The notes: generated by a model from the letters alone, not told the origin. Shown: positions 17,143-25,957, counted from the stretch's first letter. The stretch: DNA of 34,030 nucleotides from an uncultured Myxococcales bacterium (GCA_937915965.1 CALGHC010000248.1:1-34030), one strand, 5' to 3'. Numbers and translations: made by a program.

Positions 17143-18888
17143 ATGACCGCCGCCGAACCGAATCGCAGAGGTAGCGCCGGCATGAACGAGGATCGCCGCA
17201 GATACCCGCGCAACGCTTCATTCCATCGACTCGTCGTCGTCTACCGCGGCGAAGAGATCAAGGCGACCACAACCAACCTCAGCGTGACTGGCGCGTTCCT
17301 TGCCACGCGGCGCCCGCTCCCGCTGGGTGCGAAGGTGACCGTTCATTTCCTGCAAGCCGATCCGCGCAGCCCCAAGGTGCCGCTGGAAGCGGAGGTCGTT
17401 CGCGAGGAGAGCTCTGGCGCCGGCGGTCAGCCAGGTTTTGGCGTGCGATGGCTCACAGCGGAGTCGCATGTTGGCGCCGTCGCGCTCGTCGGATTTCTGA
17501 TCAAGGTGTTGCGCGTCCCCGGCTTGCGTGCCGAGGCCATGGGCAGTGGCGCCCACGTTGTCTTCGCTTTCCCGGCCCACGGTCAGGCCGTCGACACGTC
17601 TGCTTCCGCCGCTACCAAGGCGGCGCAGGCCTCGCCATCGGTGGCGAGCGGCTCGCGCAGGCCCAGCTCGCAAGCGCTGTCGCCCGGTGACGATCGACCT
17701 ACGCAACGTCGCCCGTCGGGTGTCAGTCCAGCGGCGGGACAGGTGGCGCCGCGGCCCCGCGCGCCACGTGCACCCGCCTGGGAGAGCGGACTTTCTGCAG
17801 GCGTCGGCTCCGCTCTCTCTGCGAAGTCGTCTTCTTCGTCGATCGCCGGTGACCAAGAGGTCGATCTGGGCGCGCTGAGCGACGACACCCCGGTCACCGA
17901 CACCCCGGTCATCGACGCCCCGGTCACTGACGCCATGGTCGGTGTGCCCGCAACCGCTGCACACGCCGGCTCTTCAACCGTAGCCGGACGCGATCCGGTC
18001 GATGAAGTAGAGATCAACGCTAACGTACTAGATCAAAGCGGTATTTTTGAGGGCAAGGCGCGCGACAGTTCGCTGCTGATCGCGCCTTTTTCGTCGCGCC
18101 GCCGCGATCCGGGGCAAGCAGAGGCGAGCTGGCCGGACTATCCGAAGACGGACATCGACGCGACATCGGTGCGACGACAAGGCGGCATGGTCAGCAGCGA
18201 GGACGTGCTCGCCGGTGTTCGCAAGCCAACGAATCGCGCCAGCGGCGCGGCGCCCGGCCGGCCGTCCGTCTCGCCAGGAACAGCCGACCCACGCGCTGGC
18301 TACCAGCTCGGTCGCAAGCCGACCCCGGCGCAGTCGACCGGTCGGTCCACCACGCGCGACTCCGGGCGGCTCGTTGGCCCGTCGGCCACCGAAGCGGACG
18401 GTGTCGCCCCATTCGGCCTCGCGCGCAGTCGCAGCGGGGCCGCCCGACCCGGAGATGCCCGACGCGCGGACGGCCGACGCGTGGATGGCCGACCCGTTGG
18501 TCGCCCCAACAAGCCGGGCGAGGCACCGCACAGCGACATCTTTACCGGCCACGCGCCGCGCTCAAGCGTGCGCCAGATGGTCAAGCTCGACGTGCCGGTG
18601 ACCTACGAGTACGACAATCGCTTCGTGCCTGCTCGCCTGGTGTCCGCTGAGGCGCGCGCTCTCCTTCTGCAGACTCGGGATGTGACGCCTGGCAGCGACG
18701 AGGAGATCGTCGTCAACATCCCGATCGATGTGGAGGGCGTCTTCCGCACCGTCTACGTTCGTGGACGGCTGCTGCGCGCGGCCGAGGAAGCCAACGGCGT
18801 CTCGCGCTTCCTGCTGCACGTGGACAAGCTCAACGAGGGCAAGCACGCTGGCGCGTTCGAGCAGTTGCTGGGTAGCGGCACGCCATGA
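17143..18888 (+). CDS. PilZ-domain protein with long low-complexity linker and C-terminal PilZ-like region
   Basis: N-terminal RRRYPRN ... NLSVTGAFLAT (RxxxR and D/NxSxxG type motifs); Ser/Pro/Arg-rich middle; C-terminal beta-rich VKLDVPVTYEYDNRFVPARLVS...VYVRGRLLRA. Alternative start 17182. Confidence 0.7.
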   Translation: MTAAEPNRRGSAGMNEDRRRYPRNASFHRLVVVYRGEEIKATTTNLSVTGAFLATRRPLPLGAKVTVHFLQADPRSPKVPLEAEVVREESSGAGGQPGFGVRWLTAESHVGAVALVGFLIKVLRVPGLRAEAMGSGAHVVFAFPAHGQAVDTSASAATKAAQASPSVASGSRRPSSQALSPGDDRPTQRRPSGVSPAAGQVAPRPRAPRAPAWESGLSAGVGSALSAKSSSSSIAGDQEVDLGALSDDTPVTDTPVIDAPVTDAMVGVPATAAHAGSSTVAGRDPVDEVEINANVLDQSGIFEGKARDSSLLIAPFSSRRRDPGQAEASWPDYPKTDIDATSVRRQGGMVSSEDVLAGVRKPTNRASGAAPGRPSVSPGTADPRAGYQLGRKPTPAQSTGRSTTRDSGRLVGPSATEADGVAPFGLARSRSGAARPGDARRADGRRVDGRPVGRPNKPGEAPHSDIFTGHAPRSSVRQMVKLDVPVTYEYDNRFVPARLVSAEARALLLQTRDVTPGSDEEIVVNIPIDVEGVFRTVYVRGRLLRAAEEANGVSRFLLHVDKLNEGKHAGAFEQLLGSGTP

Positions 18889-19910
18889 AACCGCGCCGCC
18901 CGCTCGCCCCGATCACCAGGCGTGCGTTGGCGAGCACGGCGACCGCGACCTTGGTCGTCGGTGTCGTCGTCGCGGCGGTCGAGTGGGGGGCCGGCGCCAG
19001 TGACCTGGTCGCCAGCTACGGCGGCGCGCTGGTCGCGTTGGCGTTTCTCGGTCTGCCCTTGTTGTGGACGCGCGGGACACCCGAACGCCTCGATCCGCAC
19101 GGCTTGGGCGATGGCGCGATCTTGCGACCGGTCGCCGTCGCCTTGGTTGCCAGCCTGGTCGTCCTGCCCGTGTTTGCGCTGGCCTTCCATCTCGACGCGT
19201 GGCTCGTGCGCGATCGCCTCAGCCCGGGCCCGGCCTTGCACAGTCGCGGCGTGGCGTGGCAGGACCGGCCCGACCGCGTCGTCGGCGCCGTCGTTGTCTA
19301 CGAAGAGGCCGCCGGGCTGGTCGTCGAGAACGGTCTGGATCGTACCGTCCGCTTGTCGCCGCAGTGTGCTGACCAAGGCGCCGACGAGATCGCCAGTGCA
19401 GCCTGTCGGGACTCCCTGCTGCCGCCAGGGGCGCGCCTGATCGTGCGGGCCATGGCGCACCGGCCGATGCTGGTGTTCGCGGCCGACGGCACAGATCTCG
19501 CCGCCGGTGAGGTGGTCAGTGGCCGTGAGCGCACTGCGGTTGAGGGGCATCGGGTCGACGCGGACCCGTCCGCATGGTGGCTGATCTGGCTGCTGGCCCA
19601 GCAGCTCGTTGTGGTTGCAATCCCCGAGGAGATCTTCTTTCGCGGTTGGCTGCTGGCGCGGCTTAAGCGGGCTTTGCCGCCGACCAGAGAGGTGTTTGGG
19701 GTGTCATTTGGGATCGCGCACGTGCTGAGCGCTGCGCTCTTCGCGCTGATCCACCTCGCCGCCGTGCAATCGCCCTATCGCCTGTTGGTGTTCTTTCCTG
19801 GGCTCCTCTTCGGCTGGCTACGCGAGCGCGGCGGATCGACGATCAGCCCCGCCGTGCATCACGCGCTGGCGAATGTCTTGATGCACGTACTGCAGCGCAG
19901 CTACTTCTAG
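18885..19910 (+). CDS. CPBP family intramembrane glutamic endopeptidase
   Basis: IPEEIFFRGWLLARLKR (EExxxR), ALFALIHLA, SPAVHHALANVLMHV; multiple TM segments; ATGA overlap with upstream PilZ gene. Confidence 0.82.
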   Translation: MKPRRPLAPITRRALASTATATLVVGVVVAAVEWGAGASDLVASYGGALVALAFLGLPLLWTRGTPERLDPHGLGDGAILRPVAVALVASLVVLPVFALAFHLDAWLVRDRLSPGPALHSRGVAWQDRPDRVVGAVVVYEEAAGLVVENGLDRTVRLSPQCADQGADEIASAACRDSLLPPGARLIVRAMAHRPMLVFAADGTDLAAGEVVSGRERTAVEGHRVDADPSAWWLIWLLAQQLVVVAIPEEIFFRGWLLARLKRALPPTREVFGVSFGIAHVLSAALFALIHLAAVQSPYRLLVFFPGLLFGWLRERGGSTISPAVHHALANVLMHVLQRSYF

Positions 19911-19927
19911 ATTCAGACCGACCCGCT

Positions 19928-19997
19928 TGTGCGATCACGACTGCGCGATCACGACTGCGCGATCACGACTGCGCGATCACGACTGTGCGATCACGAG
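19928..19997. repeat. 14-bp tandem repeat, 5 copies, each containing GATC
   Basis: TGTGCGATCACGAC, 3 x TGCGCGATCACGAC, TGTGCGATCACGAG; GATC at 19933, 19947, 19961, 19975, 19989. Confidence 0.95.
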
Positions 19998-20947
19998 CCG
20001 CCGGCACAGTGTGGCCCGGCGGCCAGATCCCTCTCGTCGAGGCAGCGCGCAGGGGGGCCGGGTAGAATTCCGGCTCGGGCACGGGTCCAGACGCCGTGTT
20101 CGCCGAGCCGGTCGACCAGGCGGGAGCGCACCAGGGGTATCTGCTGCGGCGAAGAGAAGCTGAGCAGCGCCGGGCCGCCCCGGACCGCGATCAAGGCCCA
20201 CGCCCCCGCCCGGACGGCCTCGTCGGCACAGTCGACGAGGTAGTCGAGCCCGGCTGCCAGCCATTGTTCGCGCTGCGCTGCGTGCCAACGCCCCAACACG
20301 TCGGTGTCACCCTCGGCCAAGGCTCGGGCGGCGTCCTCGCATCGTCCATCGAGGCCCTCGAGCGCGCCAGCACCTCGCTTCGGGCCGCGCGCCTCGTCGA
20401 GCTCGGGCAGAATCACTGCGACCGCGACCGGCGCGCGCAGCTTCACCGCGCGCACGGGGCGGTCGTCGCTCACAATCGTGATGCTGCCCCGGGCCGCCGC
20501 CTCGACATGGATGTCCAGGGACCGCGCGCTGCAGCCGAGGGCTGCGGCACGGGCCGTCGCCCGAAGAATCGGGGCGTCGGCGCCAAGGCGCAGGACCGCG
20601 TTGGTCGCGACGGTCGCTGCCATCGCAGCCGTCGCCGCGGAGCCCAATCCCGTGCCGATGCCCAGGCCCTTTTCCAGGCGCAAGGACAGCCGCGCGCCTG
20701 TGCCATCGGCCAGCATTCGGGCGGCTCGCAAGACCGCATTGTCGGCGTCCGTCAGCTCTGGCAGCGCGCCCGGCGGGGCCACCTCCAGCCGCCACTCCTC
20801 GCCGCGCTCAAGCCGACGGGCAAGAACCAGGTCGCCGATGACGGGTAGGGCCAGCGCGACCTGGCCGTTCGTCAGCTGGGGCAGTACGGCGGTGTATGGT
20901 GCGGCGGCGTGCACGTCGTAGCGATCGACCGGGACGGGCTCAACCAT
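19991..20947 (-). CDS. GHMP kinase family protein, possibly homoserine kinase-like
   Basis: GHMP motif LEKGLGIGTGLGSAATAAMAA and overall GHMP layout; exact substrate uncertain. Confidence 0.65.
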   Translation of the reverse strand: MVEPVPVDRYDVHAAAPYTAVLPQLTNGQVALALPVIGDLVLARRLERGEEWRLEVAPPGALPELTDADNAVLRAARMLADGTGARLSLRLEKGLGIGTGLGSAATAAMAATVATNAVLRLGADAPILRATARAAALGCSARSLDIHVEAAARGSITIVSDDRPVRAVKLRAPVAVAVILPELDEARGPKRGAGALEGLDGRCEDAARALAEGDTDVLGRWHAAQREQWLAAGLDYLVDCADEAVRAGAWALIAVRGGPALLSFSSPQQIPLVRSRLVDRLGEHGVWTRARAGILPGPPARCLDERDLAAGPHCAGGS

Positions 20948-20963
20948 CGTCGTCTCCGTAGCC

Positions 20964-21025
20964 GGTCTGGCCTGGTCTGGCCTGGCGCCGGCCGACCCCA
21001 GCCTGGCCCCGGCCGATCCCAGCGT
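20964..21025. repeat. Back-to-back tandem duplications (10 bp x2 then 21 bp x2) in divergent promoter region
   Basis: ggtctggcct x2; ggcgccggccgaccccagcct / ggccccggccgatcccagcgt (18/21). Confidence 0.85.
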
Positions 21026-21160
21026 ATCATGTGCGTCATTGACCGCGACGCCGTCGCGGACGTTTGTGCTGCCGGGGCAGATCGGCTACCCGGCCGCGAG
21101 GTCACCGTTCGCCCGCGCCGCCTCTGGACCGGCCCGGGGCGATGGTCTAGCATCGCCTTT

Positions 21161-22513
21161 ATGTTGGATCGCCGACTTGCGGCCATGGCCAACGCAGCGC
21201 GAGCGGACCTTGTCGACCGCCTCGGTCCCGAGCGTGTTGCCATGGGCGAGCCCGCCAGACGACTGGTCGGCTTGGAACCAAACAGTCAAGAGGGACCGGT
21301 CGCCGTCGTCAAGGCGACCGGCGCCGAGCACTTGATTCATATTCTCAAGGTCGCCCGGTCGCGCCACGTCGCCGTCGACGTTCGCACACGCTTGCCCCTG
21401 CTCTTCCCCGACGAGATCGCGAATTGTATCGTCGTCGACGGTCGCGGCCTCAATCGCCCGCCGGCGATCGACATCAGCCGTCGACAGGTCACCGTCGGGG
21501 CAGGCGTCGATATTGGCCACGTCGATCGTGCCGCTCGCCAGGCTCGTCTCTGTCTGCGTGGCACCCCGGCCTGGCTTGGTGGCGCGTCCGTTGGCGCCCT
21601 GCTCGCTGGCGGTGAACCCGGCGAGCTCGGCCTGGGCGACGGCACCCTGTTGCGCGACCTGGTCAGCGCCCTCGTTGTCAGCGGCAGCGGTCGCCCGATG
21701 CGGCTGGGCGGCTCCGATCTGCTCGGCCTGGCGCCGTGGCTAGGCGAAGGCCTGCCCAACGCCCTGCCACTGCTCGTCGGCGGCGAAGGGCGCATGGCGA
21801 TCTTGTGTGAAGTGACCCTGCACCTGCACTCGGCCCCCTTCGTCGCGTGGGGGCAGGTGCGTCTGCCGGCGGGACGCGATCCACTGCTCAGCGCGCTCAG
21901 CGCCGCGCGTTCGGTCATCACCGCTCGCCTCGTTGATTCGGTTCTTCTCGACGAGACCGATGACGGGACCCTCTTGGTCGTTCGCGCCGCGACCTGGCGC
22001 GGCGCCGATGACCGCGCCGATGTCTGCGGTCGCACTTCGGCGGCCTTCGCGCGTCACGGTATCGAGATCGGCAGCTGGCAAGACGAACCCAAGCGGGTGC
22101 GCCTTGGACTGGACGACGGACCGTGGCCGGACCGCAACGACGGCGCTCTTGGTCCCAGCGTCGATCTGCGCGTGCAGTGGTCCGACGTGTCCGCCGTGCT
22201 TGATGTGATCGAGGCGCTGGTCGCCGAGGCGGATCCCGACGCCCCCAAGCCTGTGGCACATCGCTGCTGGGCACTGGGCGGTGAGTTCCTGCGCTTGTCC
22301 GTGCAGCTTGGTGACGGCCGGGCCGACCAGCACCCGCTGATCCGCGGCGTTGCGCACATCATCGATGCTGGTGCCGTGCCTATCGGCGTAGGGTCGCGTC
22401 TGCGCGAGGCCGTTCGCGATCGGATGACGCCGTCAGCGAAGGTCCTGCTGACCGCGTTGGGTCGCGCCTGGGACCCTGATGGCGTGCTCTCGCCGGCCAC
22501 CGGCTTGCTCTAG
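21161..22513 (+). CDS. FAD-binding (PCMH-type, GlcD-like) oxidase
   Basis: EGPVAVVKATGAEHLIHILKVAR, NCIVVDGRGLNRPPAIDISRRQVTVGAGVDIGHVDRAAR, LVGGEGRMAILCEVTLHL; ATG 21161. Confidence 0.75.
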   Translation: MLDRRLAAMANAARADLVDRLGPERVAMGEPARRLVGLEPNSQEGPVAVVKATGAEHLIHILKVARSRHVAVDVRTRLPLLFPDEIANCIVVDGRGLNRPPAIDISRRQVTVGAGVDIGHVDRAARQARLCLRGTPAWLGGASVGALLAGGEPGELGLGDGTLLRDLVSALVVSGSGRPMRLGGSDLLGLAPWLGEGLPNALPLLVGGEGRMAILCEVTLHLHSAPFVAWGQVRLPAGRDPLLSALSAARSVITARLVDSVLLDETDDGTLLVVRAATWRGADDRADVCGRTSAAFARHGIEIGSWQDEPKRVRLGLDDGPWPDRNDGALGPSVDLRVQWSDVSAVLDVIEALVAEADPDAPKPVAHRCWALGGEFLRLSVQLGDGRADQHPLIRGVAHIIDAGAVPIGVGSRLREAVRDRMTPSAKVLLTALGRAWDPDGVLSPATGLL

Positions 22514-22515
22514 TC

Positions 22516-22534
22516 GGCTCGCTGCGAGCGAGCC
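22516..22534. terminator. Strong hairpin between convergent genes, possible terminator
   Basis: GGCTCGCT-GCG-AGCGAGCC perfect 8-bp stem just after the FAD-oxidase stop; no T-tract. Confidence 0.45.
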
Positions 22535-22581
22535 AAGAGTTCCGGCCTGCGCCCATCGTGGCGACGAGCCGACGGGCATGC

Positions 22582-23049
22582 CTAGCGCCGCGGGTCGACG
22601 TCACCGAAACCCTGCTGCCGCAAGGCCTCGAACAAGACCACCGCCGCACAGTTTGCCAGGTTCAGGCTGCGGATCGCCGGCTTGACTGGCACATAGCGCA
22701 GCTGCGCCGCGAAACGCGCGTGCAGCTCGGGAGAGAGCCCCCGGCTCTCGCGACCGAAGACCAAGATATCGTCTGCGCCGTAGCGCACCTGATCGTAGCG
22801 CACCCCACCATGGGTGCTGAAGAAGTGGAGGACGCGCTCTGGGACTGCCGCCAGGAATGTCTCGACATCGGCGTGCACCTGCAGATCGACGTCGCGCCAG
22901 TAATCCAACCCCGCCCTCCGCACCGCTGCCTCCGAGATGTCGAAGCCAAGCGTGCCGACAAGGTGGAGGCGCGTCGCCGTGCCGACACAGATGCGCCCAA
23001 TGCTGCCAGTGTTGCCGGGGATCTCCGGCTCGATCAAGGCGATGTCCAC
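22582..23049 (-). CDS. trmL: tRNA (cytidine/uridine(34)-2'-O)-methyltransferase
   Basis: VDIALIEPEIPGNTGSIGRICVGTATRLHLVGTLGF...DILVFGRESRGLSPEL...RYVPVKPAIRSLNLANCAAVVLFEALRQ (SPOUT TrmL); GTG start 23049; the longer ORF N-terminus overlaps the neighbour. Confidence 0.9.
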   Translation of the reverse strand: MDIALIEPEIPGNTGSIGRICVGTATRLHLVGTLGFDISEAAVRRAGLDYWRDVDLQVHADVETFLAAVPERVLHFFSTHGGVRYDQVRYGADDILVFGRESRGLSPELHARFAAQLRYVPVKPAIRSLNLANCAAVVLFEALRQQGFGDVDPRR

Positions 23050-23089
23050 GGTCTTGCGGCCTCGCGTCTGTGGCCCGCTGGCCACGCGA

Positions 23090-23740
23090 CTAGAAGTAGT
23101 ACGTGAAGCCAGCGCCGCCGCTGTATCGCCCACCGATAAGGATCTGTACGCCATTGGTCGCGTTACCGACCAGGCTCGTGCCGACGCCACCCGCGTCGAA
23201 GTTGCCCAGGCTGAGGAGCACTGGCCCCACGCCGGCCTGCACGCTGGCGTTGTCGTTGAGGAAATATTCAACCTGAAAGGGCAACTCGAGAACCGTGCCG
23301 AAGCGGCTGTCCCCATCCCGCAGGTGATCCAGGATGAACCAGCCGCGCGCCCCGACGGATGCGCTGATCTGACGGCTGTCGACGAGGCGCCAAAGGATGG
23401 CGGCGCCACCCCGAACCGATGACTGTCGAGCGCCGCAGTTGACCGGGGTAGCCACTGTACCGGTCGCGTCGCTGGTTTCGGTCTGCGGACACAATACGTC
23501 TGGTGAGGTGTCGAAGCCGGCGAGCAGCTCAAACGCGAACCGGGTGCGCCAGTAGCGGAACGCGAAGAGCGTCGGCGTGCTGCGAGCGCCGTCTCCGATC
23601 GGCTGCAGGACACCGAATCCGCCTTTGCCCGTCATGTCGCGGGCGGCGACCGGTCGGGTCAGGGCCAGGCCGAACAGCACGACTAGCACCGAAAGACTGC
23701 GGGTCAGGACATTGGTCGGGGCCGGCCGCTGCGTTATCAT
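23090..23740 (-). CDS. Predicted secreted/outer-membrane beta-barrel-like protein
   Basis: N-terminal signal-like LSVLVVLFGLALTRPVAA; alternating beta-strand pattern; terminal aromatic GAGFTYYF. Confidence 0.6.
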   Translation of the reverse strand: MITQRPAPTNVLTRSLSVLVVLFGLALTRPVAARDMTGKGGFGVLQPIGDGARSTPTLFAFRYWRTRFAFELLAGFDTSPDVLCPQTETSDATGTVATPVNCGARQSSVRGGAAILWRLVDSRQISASVGARGWFILDHLRDGDSRFGTVLELPFQVEYFLNDNASVQAGVGPVLLSLGNFDAGGVGTSLVGNATNGVQILIGGRYSGGAGFTYYF

Positions 23741-23747
23741 CGCCGCG

Positions 23748-24503
23748 ATGGTGCCTCGCCGACCCCGACATCACAAGCTCTCAGCGGCCCTGGCCAGCCT
23801 CGTCGCGACTCGTCGTGTCTGGGTGGCTGGTCTGCTCGTCTGGCTGGTCGCGGTGGCGCTACCGTACGCGTTCCTCTATCCGGGCCAGGGTCTCGACCGT
23901 CCAGTTTGCCTGGCGCTGGCGGGCATCGCGCCAGTCGGGATGTTGATCGCGGCGTTGTCGGGCGGCGCGCCCGTGGTGCTCGGTGTCGGCCTGAGCGGCC
24001 TCGCCCCAATCTATATCGCTTCTCCTGAGCTGCTCGGCGAGCGCACTACCGGCGCCCTGCAAGGCGTGGTGCTTGCTGTGCTGATCTTGATCTTCGTGGC
24101 TGCTGGATTCGACGATCCGAGCTCCAGAGAGCCGGCCCGGGAGCACACCTCGCCTGCAGACGGTCACCTCGCCGTGCGACTGCGATCCCTGCTTTCACCG
24201 CCGTCCACATTGGCCGATGGCATGCTGGTTGCGCTTGGCGCGGTCTGGCTCGCCTTGGCGTGGTTCGGCGTTGGTGATACCGATATGGGCGCGCGCGCGC
24301 GCACCACAAGGCTCGCGGCAGCCGCGCTGTGTTGGATCGCCGTGCGCCTGATCGGCGTTGGAGGGCGGGGAGTTCTCACGGACAGCTCGCACCCCCTGGT
24401 GTTGTTGGCTTCACGGCGCGAAGATCGCTGGCAGGCGCTGCTTGCCCGGCGGTTGATCTGGTTGGCGGTCCTAGGCGCCGGTGCCTGGTCGTGGCTGCGG
24501 TGA
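23748..24503 (+). CDS. Multi-pass membrane protein of unknown function
   Basis: Several hydrophobic segments (VWVAGLLVWLVAVALPYAFL; LQGVVLAVLILIFVAAGF; LADGMLVALGAVWLALAWFG). Confidence 0.55.
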   Translation: MVPRRPRHHKLSAALASLVATRRVWVAGLLVWLVAVALPYAFLYPGQGLDRPVCLALAGIAPVGMLIAALSGGAPVVLGVGLSGLAPIYIASPELLGERTTGALQGVVLAVLILIFVAAGFDDPSSREPAREHTSPADGHLAVRLRSLLSPPSTLADGMLVALGAVWLALAWFGVGDTDMGARARTTRLAAAALCWIAVRLIGVGGRGVLTDSSHPLVLLASRREDRWQALLARRLIWLAVLGAGAWSWLR

Positions 24504-24549
24504 GGAGAGGCAGAACGTCGCCGCAGCGATCTTGCGGGGGAGTGGCTCG

Positions 24550-24837
24550 ATGAACGCGAGGGGGGTGCCCACATGGCTGGGGCTGGGGCTCGCGGCGCTG
24601 GCTTGCGTGCCCGTGTGGTGGGGTCTGCACGCGGTCGAGATGGCCGACTATCCCGCGGCGATGCTCGCCCTGGCGATGGCCTGGGTGCTCGGTCGCACCG
24701 GCGTGGAGTTGGTGGCCTTGGACGCTGGTCGGCTGCCGCGCGAGACCGCGCGCGGAGGTCTTGGACGCTCGAGCGGCGCGGCCGCCCCCGGCGATCGTGG
24801 TACGGGCGACGATCTTGTCGCAACGACGAGAGGTTGA
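24550..24837 (+). CDS. Small membrane protein of unknown function
   Basis: MNARGVPTWLGLGLAALACVPVWWGLHAVEMADYPAAMLALAMAWVLG, two TM-like helices. Confidence 0.45.
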   Translation: MNARGVPTWLGLGLAALACVPVWWGLHAVEMADYPAAMLALAMAWVLGRTGVELVALDAGRLPRETARGGLGRSSGAAAPGDRGTGDDLVATTRG

Positions 24838-24928
24838 CGGCGCAGGTGAGGCGGAAGCGAGCGGCTATTCGTTGTCGCGACAGGGGCGTGACGTGGCGCA
24901 CGGTGAGACCAAAGCATGGGAGCGGACG

Positions 24929-25957
24929 GTGCAGATCTCGCGATGCGCGCTGACAGCCGTGATGTGGCTTGCGATCGCCTGCGGCGACCCCACGGCGCCC
25001 TCAGGAGCGGTCTCCGAGGGCGAGCTCGCCCAACAGCCTCTTCCCACTGGACCCGTCGCTGGCCTCCCTTGGGCCCGTCAAGGCTGCACCAAGGGACAGC
25101 TTCCACCCGACGTGCTTGCCTGCGTCGGTGGGGTCGCGATCAGCCGAGAACGTTTCGAAGAAGCGCGCGCGCAGTACCCCGATGGCACCCCGGTCCGGGC
25201 GGTCTTGACGGCGTTGATAGACGAAGAAGCGCTCTCAGCGGCCGCTGCCCAGCACCATCTATGGGGACCGTGGTTGGTCGAACCCCTGCGCCGCGCGATG
25301 GTCGCCGCCTGGCTTGACCGCACGTTTGCCGCGAATCACCGCGTCGATCAGGTCTCTCGCGCCGACATCGAGCGGGCCTACCACAACCCGGCCGTCCGCG
25401 AGATGTTCGAGCACGTCAACGGATACTTCACCACGGACGCCCAGATGCTGTGCTGCAGCGGCAACGTCGACCAGTGCGCGAAGAGCGACGAGGTGCGGAG
25501 TTGCATCGACGCCGGCGCCGATAAAGCGGCTGCGCTGCGCGCGGCGCTCGTCGCCGACCCGCCAGGCTCGCCGGCCGAGATGGCCGCCCGCGTCGCCTCA
25601 TTGCGTGGGCGTTTCCCCGACGTTGGCGTTCACGACATCGACTTCTACTACGATCCGACCATCGCCTATGGCGATCAGCGCGGCTACCAGTTGATGGTTG
25701 AGCCATTCGCCGTTGGCGTCAGCGCGCTCCAACCCGGGCAGATCAGCGAACCGATTCGCTCTCCCTACGGCTGGCACATCGTCTGGTTGCGCCGTGTACT
25801 GCCTGCGCGCCACGGGACGCCCGAAGATGCGGACGTGCGCAGCGAGATCGCGCGCAATATCCTGCCAATGCTGCGCGAGCGCGACCTGATCGCCGAAGTG
25901 GTCGGTCTGGCTCGACAGGCTGGTGTCGAGCTGTATCTCGAGCGTCTCGGAGAGTAG
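24929..25957 (+). CDS. Parvulin-like peptidyl-prolyl isomerase lipoprotein with Cys-rich insertion
   Basis: Lipobox-like VMWLAIACGD; C-terminal LQPGQISEPIRSPYGWHIVWLRRV typical of PpiC/SurA; four-Cys segment LCCSGNVDQCAKSDEVRSC. Confidence 0.75.
   Translation: MQISRCALTAVMWLAIACGDPTAPSGAVSEGELAQQPLPTGPVAGLPWARQGCTKGQLPPDVLACVGGVAISRERFEEARAQYPDGTPVRAVLTALIDEEALSAAAAQHHLWGPWLVEPLRRAMVAAWLDRTFAANHRVDQVSRADIERAYHNPAVREMFEHVNGYFTTDAQMLCCSGNVDQCAKSDEVRSCIDAGADKAAALRAALVADPPGSPAEMAARVASLRGRFPDVGVHDIDFYYDPTIAYGDQRGYQLMVEPFAVGVSALQPGQISEPIRSPYGWHIVWLRRVLPARHGTPEDADVRSEIARNILPMLRERDLIAEVVGLARQAGVELYLERLGE

Noticed and set aside
19927-20243. ORFs MCDHDCAITTARSRLRDHDC... and MRSRLRDHDCAITTARSRLRDHDC...
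   Set aside because: Created by reading through the 14-bp tandem array; different frames give the same repeated peptide.
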